Assembly: GCA_021404525.1 (NCBI GenBank)
Contig: JAAWWE010000001.1
Span: forward strand, 682,001 to 746,000
Origin: Rhodobiaceae bacterium
GTDB taxonomy: Bacteria > Pseudomonadota > Alphaproteobacteria > Parvibaculales > Parvibaculaceae
DNA: 64,000 nucleotides
Direction: 5' to 3'
The translations under genes and the position numbers were made by a program. The notes under the pieces are model-generated. The model ran no database searches. It saw nothing but the letters and a program-made list of their open reading frames with translations, and was not told the origin of the DNA. Each line of letters begins with the position of its first letter. The first letter of the stretch is position 1. Positions 17,201-25,932 of this stretch are shown here, one piece after another.

Positions 17201-18118
17201 ATGCCGCTGCCTGACTGTCTCCAGGGAAAGCTGAAACTGCCTCTTATTGCAGCTCCAATGTTCCTGGTCTCTGGGCCGGATCTCGTTGTCGCCAGTTGCA
17301 GCGAAGGAATTGTTGGGAGCTTTCCCACACCAAATGCGCGAACGTCAGCAATTCTGGACGAGTGGTTGGATGACATCACCTCCAGATTGGCCAACGTGCC
17401 TGATGCCGGTCCCCTCGCCGCCAACCTTGTCGTTCACCCCTCGAACAACCGCCTAGAGGACGATCTTACCCTGGTGGAGAAGTACAAAGTGCCGGTTGTG
17501 ATCACGGCTCTTGGCAGCCCGCGAAAAATTGTAGATCGGGTTCACGCATACGGCGGCGCAGTGTTTGCGGATGTGAATTCGGTGCGGTTCGCTCGAAAGG
17601 CCGCTGACGCAGGCGTAGATGGCCTGGTGTTGGTCGCCGCGGGTGCTGGTGGGCACACAGGCAACATGACGGGCTTCGCCTTTGTCCCGGCCGTCAGAGA
17701 GTTCTTTGACGGGACGATCGTGCTCGGCGGCGGCATGGGCGATGGCCGTGCGATCAAAGCGGCGGAAGTTCTTGGCGCAGATCTCGCCTATATGGGCACA
17801 CGGTTCATTGCGACGAATGAAAGTCTGGCCCATACGGACTATCGACAGATGCTGGTCGACAGCACAATAGAGGACCTTATCCTCACCAATGCCGTGACCG
17901 GTGTGCACGCCAATTGGCTACGGCAATCGTTGATAGCGGCTGGAATGGATCCGGACGCGCTTGAAACAGACCCAGATGTGGATTTCACCGATCCGCAATC
18001 AGGGGTAAAGAGATGGGCGAACACATGGTCCGCCGGACATGGTGTGGGCGTGATTGATCAGATTGAGAGCGTGCAGTCCCTGGTCAGCCGGTTGAGCCAA
18101 GAATACCTGTCAGCTTAA
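17201..18118 (+). CDS. Nitronate monooxygenase family protein
   Basis: A 305-residue FMN-dependent TIM-barrel protein of the 2-nitropropane dioxygenase/nitronate monooxygenase family. Typical features are PLIAAPMFLVSGPDLV at the N-terminus, the VAAGAGGHTGNM segment with the conserved His, the GGGMGDGRAIKAAEVLGADLAYMGTRF phosphate-binding region in two pieces, and ATNESLAH. It oxidises alkyl nitronates to carbonyl compounds and nitrite, or acts on related substrates. It begins on the base after the binding-protein stop codon, with GGCGGAGGA as ribosome binding site, so translation is coupled. Confidence 0.9.
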   Translation: MPLPDCLQGKLKLPLIAAPMFLVSGPDLVVASCSEGIVGSFPTPNARTSAILDEWLDDITSRLANVPDAGPLAANLVVHPSNNRLEDDLTLVEKYKVPVVITALGSPRKIVDRVHAYGGAVFADVNSVRFARKAADAGVDGLVLVAAGAGGHTGNMTGFAFVPAVREFFDGTIVLGGGMGDGRAIKAAEVLGADLAYMGTRFIATNESLAHTDYRQMLVDSTIEDLILTNAVTGVHANWLRQSLIAAGMDPDALETDPDVDFTDPQSGVKRWANTWSAGHGVGVIDQIESVQSLVSRLSQEYLSA

Positions 18119-18269
18119 CTCCAGGTCCGCGTTTGTCGGACATGGGCTGACATTCACGCTGTCTTTATTGCACTGCACCAAGTGTGACCTCCACACCGAA
18201 CATAGTTCCACTTTCCTGTCTGCCGGACTCCCATTAGGCTCTCTGCAATCAAAATGGGAGGAATTGATT

Positions 18270-19448
18270 ATGGCGTACGCCCCGGATACACGCGCGTTTT
18301 ACGACGCGGACAGCCACATTATGGAACTGCCGAATTTTCTGAAGGATTATGCGGACCCAAAGCTGCGCGATCAGATTCCAGAGGTGAGCTACAGCGCCTC
18401 ACTCGTCACCGACGAAGAAGTAGCCGTGATCATGGACCAGGGCGGCAAGCATAGCCGTGAGCATGTTCAAAGCATGATCGATCTGGGTGACACCCTGATC
18501 AATACATCGAAAGAAATTCAGGCGCTGGGGGCTTTTGACAAGTCGGACCGAAAGGTCGCAATGGACATGCTGGGCTTCAAGAAGCAACTTGTCTTCGCCA
18601 CCCACTCTGTGGTGATGCCTTTCCATCCAAGCTCGAAAACCTCCTCAGAGCTCCGCTATGGTGCAACCCGCGCCCACAATCGGCATATGGCTGATTTCTG
18701 CTCGGATGATGATCGCTTGATGGGGGTCGGCGTGATCCCACTGGATGATCCCGCGCTCGCGATTGAAGAGCTGGAGTTTGCTTTGAAGAACGGCATGGAG
18801 GCCATCTGGGTTCCGCACCGCTCTCCCATTGGGTTTGCCCCTGGCCATGTGGACCTGGAGTCCTTCTGGGCACGCCTTGCAGAAAGCGGCACGCCCTTCG
18901 TGCTTCATGTCGGCGGCTCCCCTCTGCAGGCGCTTAAGTCCTGGAGCAATAATGGCCGCAAAGCCGTGAAGGACTGGATGGGCGGCGGCGAAAATGTGCG
19001 CAGTAAAGACGCTGCCCTTATGCATCAACCCCCAGAGACGTTTGTCAGCATGATGGTGATGGACGGCGTGTTTGAGCGCCATCCGAACCTACGGGGCGCT
19101 GCAGTGGAGCTGGGAGCGGGTTGGGTGCCGGAGATGCTTCGACGATTGGATGACATCACGAAAATCTACAGTCGGGTGGACGAATCCATTCGGTTCGATC
19201 GCAAGCCGTCAGAACAACTGACTCAACAGATGGGCTTCACACCCTTCCCGCACGAGGACGTCTCGCGTCTGATTGATGACTCAAATTCAGAGCTCTATCT
19301 TTTCAGCAGCGATTACCCGCATGTGGAGGGTGGTCGCGATCCAATCCGGAAGTTTGAGAAGTATCTCACGGACAGACCGGAAACCATCAAAGACAATTTT
19401 TATGCGGAGAACTTCCTGCGTTTGTTTCCTGAAGCCCGCGTAAGCTAG
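18270..19448 (+). CDS. Amidohydrolase family protein (ACMSD-like)
   Basis: A 392-residue metal-dependent hydrolase of amidohydrolase subfamily 2 (ACMSD/decarboxylase group). The start at 18270 is preceded by GGGAGGAATTG; the frame is open to 18168. The metal-binding D-x-H pattern near the N-terminus reads DADSHIMELP. Later metal or active-site residues are in VLHVGGSP, the ERHPNLRGAAVELGAGWVP block, and the LFSSDYPHVEGG segment with the conserved Asp. Members hydrolyse or decarboxylate aromatic and heterocyclic compounds. It overlaps the VOC gene by 4 bp tail to tail. Confidence 0.87.
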   Translation: MAYAPDTRAFYDADSHIMELPNFLKDYADPKLRDQIPEVSYSASLVTDEEVAVIMDQGGKHSREHVQSMIDLGDTLINTSKEIQALGAFDKSDRKVAMDMLGFKKQLVFATHSVVMPFHPSSKTSSELRYGATRAHNRHMADFCSDDDRLMGVGVIPLDDPALAIEELEFALKNGMEAIWVPHRSPIGFAPGHVDLESFWARLAESGTPFVLHVGGSPLQALKSWSNNGRKAVKDWMGGGENVRSKDAALMHQPPETFVSMMVMDGVFERHPNLRGAAVELGAGWVPEMLRRLDDITKIYSRVDESIRFDRKPSEQLTQQMGFTPFPHEDVSRLIDDSNSELYLFSSDYPHVEGGRDPIRKFEKYLTDRPETIKDNFYAENFLRLFPEARVS

Positions 19449-20035
19449 TCCGCTGCAAAAAGCTGAAGGCGCGCCTGTTTGATTGCGCGCGTCTTCTCTT
19501 CCCACTCTCGAATGTGCTTTTCCATATGTGCCGCTTCCTTGTCGAGATAGGCGTCATGGCTCTCGTCTCGGACGGTGATCTCACAAGCAAGACCGCTCGG
19601 ATCAAAGAAGTAGATTGAGTGACAAAATTCGTGATCGATGGGACCAAAGCACGGAACCTTTGCTTCGGCTAAGCGGTCCATGAACTTCTTCTGTTCCTCC
19701 ATCGAGGCAACTTCGAACGCGAAGTGATAGTCTTCAATCCCGTCCTTAATGTTGAACTGATCTTCCTCCGCACTGGAAGGTGCATCGAAAAAAGCGATGT
19801 AGTTGCCATCACCCATCTCAAAGAAAAGATGCATGTAAGGACGGTCAGCACCGCTTGGGTCTTTGTCGAAGGCAAGTGCCGCCGCAGGCTTCAATCCGAG
19901 AATATCACCGTAAAACTTCTTTGTTTCCTCTGCATCACGTACCCGGTAAGCCATGTGATGCATGCCCTTGATCGTGGGCGCCGGCGTTTTCATCTCAGCA
20001 AGATGATCAACAGTTCCGTGAAATTCTCGTCCCAT
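19445..20035 (-). CDS. VOC (glyoxalase/extradiol dioxygenase superfamily) protein
   Basis: A 196-residue vicinal-oxygen-chelate protein. Conserved pieces are GMHHMAYRVRDAEETKKFYGDILG at the start of the first module, split here as in glyoxalase I, MHLFFEMGDGNYIAFF, EDYHFAFEV, and the metal-binding C-terminal SIYFFDPSGLACEITV. It therefore likely binds a divalent metal through His and Glu residues and acts on a small organic substrate. GGAGGAACC precedes the ATG. It converges with the amidohydrolase, and the two may share a catabolic pathway, although that is only inferred from position. Confidence 0.87.
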   Translation of the reverse strand: MGREFHGTVDHLAEMKTPAPTIKGMHHMAYRVRDAEETKKFYGDILGLKPAAALAFDKDPSGADRPYMHLFFEMGDGNYIAFFDAPSSAEEDQFNIKDGIEDYHFAFEVASMEEQKKFMDRLAEAKVPCFGPIDHEFCHSIYFFDPSGLACEITVRDESHDAYLDKEAAHMEKHIREWEEKTRAIKQARLQLFAAD

Positions 20036-20115
20036 GGTGCGGTTCCTCCTAGGTCTGCTGGAAAAATCCTATCACGATGGCGGAAGAAGTCACGTTACGG
20101 AGCATTCTCGCAGGG

Positions 20116-20856
20116 TCAGGCTGGGTCGTGCGCGAATATTGATTCCAAGCTATTCATATTCATGCCGTGCTTAACGTAGTTATAGGGCGTGAGATTGACG
20201 GCTTTGATCATGATCCGCTCGATCTTGGTGCCGCCATTGTCATTCGGCACCATGTCGAAATCGAGCACATTGATGCAGGCAGTATCCTGTTCGAAAGCAC
20301 GTACTGCCGCGAGGCCACCGCCACTGGCCCACCCCAAGATTAATCGGTTTATCCCCTCATGAGCCGCGATCAAAAGTGTGTGCCAACCAGGTTCATCAAG
20401 CAGACGTTCGATGGACGCAACAGAACGGGCCATGGCGTCGGCAAAAATTTCGCCGCCAGGTAGCATGGAAGCTCCGGGTTCTCCGGCGGTGTCGAAATGA
20501 AAGGCCATCTTGGCCGCCATCTCCGCGCGGCTTTTGACATGACCGTAGTCGCCGCCATGAACCTCAACCAGCCCTGCGTCCACTTCTAAGGCAGGTGCTG
20601 CACCGGAGGGTTGCGCCGCAAGTACATATTCCGCGGTCTGTTGTGTCCGCGGGTAGCCTGAACAGACGGCCCGATCGAAAGCAATGTGTGACAGAGCAAT
20701 GCCCGCGGCCTTTGCCTGTTCCTGACCAAGCGGTGTCAGGGGCACGACGGAGAAATCGCCTCCGGCCTCGCGGATTTCTTTTCCGAAATAGTCCACGTGA
20801 CCGTGGCGCATCAGATAGATGCGCCGCCGGCCCGTTGTACCAGGCAATGCAGACAT
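20116..20856 (-). CDS. Histidine phosphatase family protein
   Basis: A 246-residue member of the phosphoglycerate-mutase-like histidine phosphatases. The N-terminal LMRHGHVDYFG contains the R-H-G catalytic motif whose His is transiently phosphorylated. The second Arg lies in CSGYPRTQQTAEY, the acid in LVEVHGGDYG, and the second His in IAAHEGINRLILG. Substrates of this family range from phosphosugars to protein phosphates and cannot be predicted here. It lies 26 bp downstream of the CaiB/BaiF gene on the same strand and is probably cotranscribed with it. Confidence 0.9.
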   Translation of the reverse strand: MSALPGTTGRRRIYLMRHGHVDYFGKEIREAGGDFSVVPLTPLGQEQAKAAGIALSHIAFDRAVCSGYPRTQQTAEYVLAAQPSGAAPALEVDAGLVEVHGGDYGHVKSRAEMAAKMAFHFDTAGEPGASMLPGGEIFADAMARSVASIERLLDEPGWHTLLIAAHEGINRLILGWASGGGLAAVRAFEQDTACINVLDFDMVPNDNGGTKIERIMIKAVNLTPYNYVKHGMNMNSLESIFAHDPA

Positions 20857-20881
20857 AAAAGCCCCTGTTTTCGATCTTTGC

Positions 20882-22012
20882 TTAGAGTGCCTCGGCCGAC
20901 TTCAATGCGGCAATCTCGTCTGATGAGAAACCCCAATCAGAGAGCGCCTCATCATTGTGGGCTCCAACACTTGGAGGCGGACCCTGAATTTCAGATGGCG
21001 TACCTGAGAAGCGCGGGGCGACGTTTGGCTGTTGCACACCGTCAATTTCAACGATCGTCTGACGCTCTTTGTTGTGCGGATGGTCCATTGCTTCATCAAG
21101 GGCCAGGACAGGGGCAAAGCAAATGTCCGTGCCTTCCATTAGAGCGCACCATTCGTCGCGGGTCTTCGTCTTGAAAATCGCTTCGAGCTTTTTCTTCATC
21201 TCGGGCCATTGTGATCGATCCATTTGAGCGTCCCATAGCTCATCGGAAAGTCCCGCCTTTTCTCGGAGAAGTGCATAGAATTGCGGCTCAATAGATCCGA
21301 TAGAGATCCACTTCCCATCAGATGTCTCATATGTGTCGTAGAAATGGGCGCCGCCATCCAACATGTTGGTGCCCTTTTCCGGCTGCCACATGCCCGACGC
21401 GGTGAAGCCAAAGAACATAGACATGAGTGAGGCGGAGCCGTCGGTCATGGCACAATCAACCACCTGCCCTTTGCCAGTGGTACGTGCGCTCGTAAGCGCT
21501 GAAACCATACCGAGTGCGAGATAAAGGGCGCCGCCGCCGAAGTCACCTACAAGGTTGAGAGGTGGTACAGGTTTTTCGCCGGGCCGACCAATCGCATGGA
21601 GAGCGCCGGTGAGTGAAATATAATTGATGTCGTGACCTGCCGCTTGGGCGAGAGATCCATATTGTCCCCAGCCTGTCATGCGGCCATAGACGAGCTTCGG
21701 ATTGCGCTTCAGACACACATCGGGTCCAAGGCCAAGGCGTTCCATAACACCTGGACGGAAACCTTCTTGAAGCATGTCGGCTTCCTCAATGAGTTTCAGA
21801 CAGGCTTCAACAGCTTCTGGTTTTTTTAGGTCCATCGCGACTGATCGACGGCCACGTGCGCCAACTTCGAACTTCGAGCCGCCGCCCCCGCCTTTGCGAT
21901 CGATACGCACGACATCTGCGCCCATATCCGACAGGAGCATGCCACAAAACGGTCCTGGGCCGATCCCGGCGAATTCAACGATTTTCACTCCTGAGAGCGG
22001 TCCCTTGCCCAT
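20882..22012 (-). CDS. CaiB/BaiF family CoA transferase (alpha-methylacyl-CoA racemase-like)
   Basis: A 376-residue type III CoA-transferase-superfamily protein. The N-terminal block [32 protein letters not shown] and [23 protein letters not shown] are those of alpha-methylacyl-CoA racemases (AMACR/MCR), including the H and D of the racemase site in the latter. It probably epimerises 2-methylacyl-CoA esters in branched-chain or sterol side-chain degradation. AGGGAGAAAGCC precedes the ATG. A histidine phosphatase follows on the same strand; the acyl-AMP ligase 600 bp away could supply acyl-CoA substrates. Confidence 0.92.
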   Translation of the reverse strand: MGKGPLSGVKIVEFAGIGPGPFCGMLLSDMGADVVRIDRKGGGGGSKFEVGARGRRSVAMDLKKPEAVEACLKLIEEADMLQEGFRPGVMERLGLGPDVCLKRNPKLVYGRMTGWGQYGSLAQAAGHDINYISLTGALHAIGRPGEKPVPPLNLVGDFGGGALYLALGMVSALTSARTTGKGQVVDCAMTDGSASLMSMFFGFTASGMWQPEKGTNMLDGGAHFYDTYETSDGKWISIGSIEPQFYALLREKAGLSDELWDAQMDRSQWPEMKKKLEAIFKTKTRDEWCALMEGTDICFAPVLALDEAMDHPHNKERQTIVEIDGVQQPNVAPRFSGTPSEIQGPPPSVGAHNDEALSDWGFSSDEIAALKSAEAL

Positions 22013-22117
22013 GGCTTTCTCCCTGATTTTGCTTTGGTTGATACGGTTTTACCCTCGCAGGAGGCCCGGCGTAAACCATGCAGAAGGTGTCGTCTGCGTG
22101 ACGCAGGGGCGCGCTGC

Positions 22118-22549
22118 TTATTCCTGACCTCTGCGGGTCATAAGGAACGGTGTTGCGGACGGACTGAAGCCAAATCTTTCATAAAACGGTTCAGTACCCG
22201 GCGTGGCATGCAGGGTAACGGTCGCGTCATCGCGAACCTCCCGGTCAACGAGATTGAGCAGGTGTTGCAGGATCGCGCTTCCAAAGCCAAGGCCGTGTAG
22301 GTGTGGCAAGACAGCGATGTCGGACAGGTGGGCGTAGTGCGCGCCCGTGCCGCTGGCCCGCCCCATTCCGACAAGCGATTCCTGATCCCACGCCGTGACC
22401 ACATGCCTGGCATTGATGATCAGGTCACGGGCTTGCTTGGTTGTCCGCGACTCCCAGCCCACACCATCAGCGACCAACTGGTAGCCTTCAGGTGTCAGCC
22501 CGCCTGCTTTCACATTGATGCTGGTTCTTCCCTCGATTGCTGTTGCCAC
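22118..22549 (-). CDS. GNAT family N-acetyltransferase
   Basis: A 143-residue GNAT protein from a GTG start at 22549, preceded by GGGGGCAG. The acetyl-CoA-binding motif A is visible as LSDIAVLPHLHGLGFGSAIL followed by QHLL, and motif B near GTEPFYERFGF. The acceptor is unknown. It is divergent from the acyl-AMP ligase and ends about 105 bp upstream of the CaiB/BaiF start. Confidence 0.85.
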   Translation of the reverse strand: MATAIEGRTSINVKAGGLTPEGYQLVADGVGWESRTTKQARDLIINARHVVTAWDQESLVGMGRASGTGAHYAHLSDIAVLPHLHGLGFGSAILQHLLNLVDREVRDDATVTLHATPGTEPFYERFGFSPSATPFLMTRRGQE

Positions 22550-22611
22550 CCTGCCCCCAATAACGCGTGCCGATACTTGGCAATTTGCTGCAGCCCCTGT
22601 AGACCAAGCTT

Positions 22612-24186
22612 ATGGAACCAAAGGAAAGACCCCAAGCTTTTTCAGGGCCGCGCCCGCCTGCAAAATTCAATATGGCGCGCTATTGCCTGGAGACCAGTGC
22701 GGCAGAAGATCCGGACAAAATTGCCATGATTGTGGTGCAGGATGAAAAAGCACCAAAAAACGCTGCGGAACAATGGACCTATGCGCAGCTAGATGAGGCA
22801 GTTCGGCGCACGGCAGCCGCATTGCTCGACAAAGGCTTGAAGCCAGGCGACAGGCTTATGATCCGCCTTCAAAATACAAGTTCCTACGCGCTGCTTTTTT
22901 TTGGAGCCCTTGCGGCGGGTATTGTGCCGCTTCCGGCTTCTTCTCAGCTGACGGCTGAGGAAGCAGAATTTCTCCTGAAAGATTCAGGGGCTCGCGGTAT
23001 CGCGATCGCTGATGAATTCGACATGCCCACCGGCGCGGCAGTGCGGTTTTCATCTATGGACGTGGAGGCCATGATCTCCCACTCCCGGATTATCGACTAT
23101 GCGGACACCGAAGCTGATGATCCGGGCTACCTCGTCTATACATCTGGAACCAGCGGCACGCCTAAAGGCGTCTTGCACGCCCACAGGGCGGCCTGGGGAC
23201 GACGTCCGATGTACAAAGGCTGGTACGGTATCAGGAGTGACGATGTGGTCCTCCACGCGGGCGCTTTCAACTGGACCTACACCCTGGGCGTTGGCCTGAC
23301 AGACCCCTGGGCAAACGGCGCAACTACGGTCCTTTTCACTGGAGAAAAGGATGTCCAGGTTTGGCCTCTCCTACTGGAGCGGTACAAGGCAACCCTTTTG
23401 GCTGCGGTCCCCTCGCTCTATCGGCAGATCCTAAAATATTGCGATCTATCCGCAGTCGACTTGCAGATGTTTCGTCACGGGTTGACCGCCGGTGAGGCCC
23501 TATCACCAACTTTGCTGCAGGGTTGGCGGCAGGCGACGGGGACAAACCTCTATGAAGCGCTGGGCATGAGTGAGTGCTCTACCTATATCTCGACGGGTCC
23601 CAGTATGGGGATACGCGAAGGCAGCCCGGGCAAACCACAACCGGGACGCGCGATCGCCATACTTGATGCCGAAGACATTGACAACAACCGGCCACTGCCA
23701 CCTGAGCAGACGGGTCTCCTGGCAATCCATCGCTCTGATCCTGGGTTGATGCTCGGCTATTGGAACCGACCAGAGGAAGACGGGAACGTTTACAGAAGAG
23801 ACTGGTTCGTCGGTGGGGACCTCGCCCGTTTCGACCAGGATGGCTACCTTTGGTACGAAGGTCGCGCTGACGATGTCATGAATGCCATGGGGTATCGTGT
23901 TTCACCTTTGGAGGTGGAAGCCGCAATCGCCTCTCACGCCAATGTCGCGGAGGTTGGCGTCTGTGAGATCCAGGTCAGATCCGATGTCTCAGTTATCGCC
24001 GCATTTATTGTGCCGGCCAACCCGGATGAGGCCGACGCGGCATCTATACTTAGCCACACGGCAGACCACCTTGCCACCTATAAGCAGCCCCGCGAAGTGG
24101 TCTTCGTTGAAACGCTACCCCGTTCGTCCAACGGGAAGCTGCTCCGTCGCGAACTGGTAGTGGCGTTTGCAAAGACCCGTGGCTAA
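22612..24186 (+). CDS. AMP-dependent acyl-CoA synthetase (class I adenylate-forming enzyme)
   Basis: A 524-residue acyl-CoA ligase. The adenylate-forming motifs are all present: P-loop YTSGTSGTPKGVLHAHRA, GMSECSTYIS (A5), GGDLARFDQDGYL (A7), YEGRADDVMNAMGYRVSPLE (A8) and the C-terminal SSNGKLLRREL with the catalytic Lys. It activates a carboxylic acid with ATP and CoA; the size and motifs resemble benzoate- and acetate-type ligases. Translation may start at 22612 or at the in-frame ATG at 22672; neither has a strong ribosome binding site. Its last 137 bp are overlapped on the opposite strand by the uncharacterised frame ending at 24050. Confidence 0.9.
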   Translation: MEPKERPQAFSGPRPPAKFNMARYCLETSAAEDPDKIAMIVVQDEKAPKNAAEQWTYAQLDEAVRRTAAALLDKGLKPGDRLMIRLQNTSSYALLFFGALAAGIVPLPASSQLTAEEAEFLLKDSGARGIAIADEFDMPTGAAVRFSSMDVEAMISHSRIIDYADTEADDPGYLVYTSGTSGTPKGVLHAHRAAWGRRPMYKGWYGIRSDDVVLHAGAFNWTYTLGVGLTDPWANGATTVLFTGEKDVQVWPLLLERYKATLLAAVPSLYRQILKYCDLSAVDLQMFRHGLTAGEALSPTLLQGWRQATGTNLYEALGMSECSTYISTGPSMGIREGSPGKPQPGRAIAILDAEDIDNNRPLPPEQTGLLAIHRSDPGLMLGYWNRPEEDGNVYRRDWFVGGDLARFDQDGYLWYEGRADDVMNAMGYRVSPLEVEAAIASHANVAEVGVCEIQVRSDVSVIAAFIVPANPDEADAASILSHTADHLATYKQPREVVFVETLPRSSNGKLLRRELVVAFAKTRG

Positions 24187-24742
24187 GGCTTGAGACCCGA
24201 TCGCCATTTTGTTTTGACTTTGCAATATAAGAGGCAACCGCGCGATCCCAGAGGTCAATGGGCGCGCTAGAGTTCTTACCAATGTCCCGCGCTGTCATGA
24301 TCTTTTCTACACCGACAAAATAGACCGTCTTGCCTGAGTGCGTTCTAGTTCCAGCATAGGCGTTGAAATGGCGGCGAATATGCAGCTCAAACATTTCATG
24401 AAGCCAGGGGATGCCACCTCCGTCGCTGACAAACCCCTCTGGAAATTCCCAACAGAGGTGTGGGCGCACAATGAGACGGGTCGCCTTGCTCCTGGTGCAT
24501 GGAACAATAATGCCTTGCCAGTTTTTGCGGGCATAAACCGTCGTAACGCAAAAGGAGGTGTCTGCAAACGGCGTCTCACCGTCATAGTGGTGATGTTTTT
24601 CTTGGGCGCTGACAGATTCTGAAAAGGCAAGCGTCGTCGTCTCGCGCTCAAGCCGCGCAAGCACCCGCCATTTCAGGTCACTGACCTTCGCCTCAAACAC
24701 TTTACGTCTCCCCGCCGTAATAGGTGTGGGTCCCACATTCAT
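24050..24742 (-). CDS. Hypothetical protein, convergent overlap with acyl-CoA synthetase
   Basis: A 230-residue frame fills the otherwise empty stretch after the synthetase. Its first 175 or so residues look like a genuine soluble protein with varied composition, for example FPEGFVSDGGGIPWLHEMFE and HFNAYAGTRTHSGKTVYFVG. The last 45 residues lie antisense to the synthetase end and have the arginine- and glycine-rich look of a shadow frame. The protein may once have ended near 24187 and lost its stop, or the overlap may be real. I recognise no family. The start at 24742 sits 4 bp from a 16-bp palindrome and lacks a clear ribosome binding site. Confidence 0.5.
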   Translation of the reverse strand: MNVGPTPITAGRRKVFEAKVSDLKWRVLARLERETTTLAFSESVSAQEKHHHYDGETPFADTSFCVTTVYARKNWQGIIVPCTRSKATRLIVRPHLCWEFPEGFVSDGGGIPWLHEMFELHIRRHFNAYAGTRTHSGKTVYFVGVEKIMTARDIGKNSSAPIDLWDRAVASYIAKSKQNGDRVSSLSHGSLQTPLPVRDGAASRWTNGVAFQRRPLRGAAYRWQGGLPCG

Positions 24743-24746
24743 TCCA

Positions 24747-24762
24747 ATCGGTCTAGACCGAT
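24747..24762. promoter_or_regulatory. Perfect 16-bp palindrome, possible operator
   Basis: ATCGGTCTAGACCGAT is a perfect palindrome immediately upstream of the start of the hypothetical gene at 24742. The half site ACCGAT/TAGAC is of the kind bound by TetR-family repressors. A related element lies 117 bp further upstream. Confidence 0.45.
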
Positions 24763-24878
24763 CACCACACTGAAGCGAAAATTAGAGACGAGTTATTGAC
24801 AATGTATGAGCGCATCGTTGATTGGGAAACAAAACAGCATCGACCTATAAGCAAGTACTACAAACGGTTTTGGGTGAA

Positions 24879-24894
24879 TAGACAGATCAGTCTA
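24879..24894. promoter_or_regulatory. Interrupted palindrome TAGAC-N6-GTCTA, possible TetR-type operator
   Basis: TAGACAGATCAGTCTA has inverted TAGAC arms and shares the GTCTAGA core with the palindrome at 24747. No TetR gene is adjacent now, so if these are operators their regulator is elsewhere or has been lost. Confidence 0.35.
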
Positions 24895-25019
24895 GAGATT
24901 GTCGTGCTGCCCATTTTGTGAGCACGTTGAGGCTTGGTTGCGGACAATAGTAGAATCAGGTTTTGCTATTCAAAAAGGTTTCTCAGCCGCATTAGGTCCG
25001 TATAAGGAATCTTTTTTCA

Positions 25020-25790
25020 CTACAGCGACTGCCCATCATCAATGGTCAAAACTGACCCAGTCATGAGGCGCCCTTGTTCGGACGCGAACATTAGCAATGC
25101 GCCGTCCAGGTCCGTCTCTTGACCGAGGCGTCGTCGCGGCCAGTTTTTGATTTGCTTTTCGCCGCCAGCGCTCGCAAACCACTCGCTATTAAGTTCTGTT
25201 TCGATAAAGCCTGGGCACAGCGCGTTGACGTTAATTTTGTGACGCGCCCATTCATGCGCCAAAGACCGCGTCATCATTGCGACGGCGGCTTTGGACATAC
25301 AATAGGTCGCGAGTCCAGGCAGGACCGTATGCGCTCCGATGGAGGCAATGTTGATGATGCTACCGCCATTACCACGTTCGATCATGCGTTTGCCGACGCG
25401 GGTGGCCATAAAGAAGGCGCCGCGCATGTTGGTAGACATCATGGTGTCGAAGTCTTCAGGTGACATATCAACCGCCGCTGACTGGACATTCATGCCAGCA
25501 TTGTTGATGAGAAGGTCAATATGGCCGAGTTCTGTTTCGACCTCGCGCACACACCTCTCGATTGAGGAAATGTCGGTCACATCAAGCTGCACCGGCAGGA
25601 CGCGGCCACCCATAGCTTCTATGTCTTCTGCAAGGTTTTCCAGACGATCCACCCGCCGACCCGTAATAGCGACTGCCGCGCCCGCATGTGCGAGCACCTG
25701 CGCAAAACGTCGGCCCAATCCGCTGGTGGTCCCAGTCACAATGGCGACTTTGCCGGTCAGGTCTTGTGGGGCCGGGGGCGCAAATGTCAT
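25020..25790 (-). CDS. Short-chain dehydrogenase/reductase
   Basis: A 256-residue classical SDR from the ATG at 25790, which has AAGGAGACC upstream; the frame is open to 25847. The Rossmann motif TGTTSGLGRRFA, the NNAGMNV structural motif, the catalytic Ser in IINIASIGAH, and the YCMSK catalytic Tyr and Lys are all in place. A C-terminal TGSVLTIDDGQSL is standard. The Arg-rich TGRRVDRL after the second strand suggests preference for NADP(H). It acts on an alcohol or ketone of unknown identity. Divergent from the DsbA-like gene. Confidence 0.92.
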   Translation of the reverse strand: MTFAPPAPQDLTGKVAIVTGTTSGLGRRFAQVLAHAGAAVAITGRRVDRLENLAEDIEAMGGRVLPVQLDVTDISSIERCVREVETELGHIDLLINNAGMNVQSAAVDMSPEDFDTMMSTNMRGAFFMATRVGKRMIERGNGGSIINIASIGAHTVLPGLATYCMSKAAVAMMTRSLAHEWARHKINVNALCPGFIETELNSEWFASAGGEKQIKNWPRRRLGQETDLDGALLMFASEQGRLMTGSVLTIDDGQSL

Positions 25791-25932
25791 TGGGGTCTCC
25801 TTCTTTGGGATTCCGCGGCATCCTAGGCCGCAATGCTTCACCGTCAAGTCATTGTGACCACTCAGCTTTTGCGTGGATCGGACACAGGCGGCATACTAAC
25901 GCAATCCAAATTAGCTGAACTGAGGAAATCTC

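Larger units (their letters stand above)
24743..25019. other. Intergenic stretch with two related palindromes and a 39-codon frame
   Basis: This AT-richer 277-bp gap separates two minus-strand genes. It holds the palindromes at 24747-24762 and 24879-24894. A 39-codon frame runs from 24802 to 24921 on the plus strand (starts MYERIVDWETK) without a ribosome binding site; it could be the decayed N-terminus of a lost gene. No terminator hairpin is obvious. Confidence 0.4.

Noticed and set aside
24802..24921. 39-codon plus-strand frame as a small gene
   Set aside because: No ribosome binding site and overlaps a palindrome; kept only as a note on a possible remnant.
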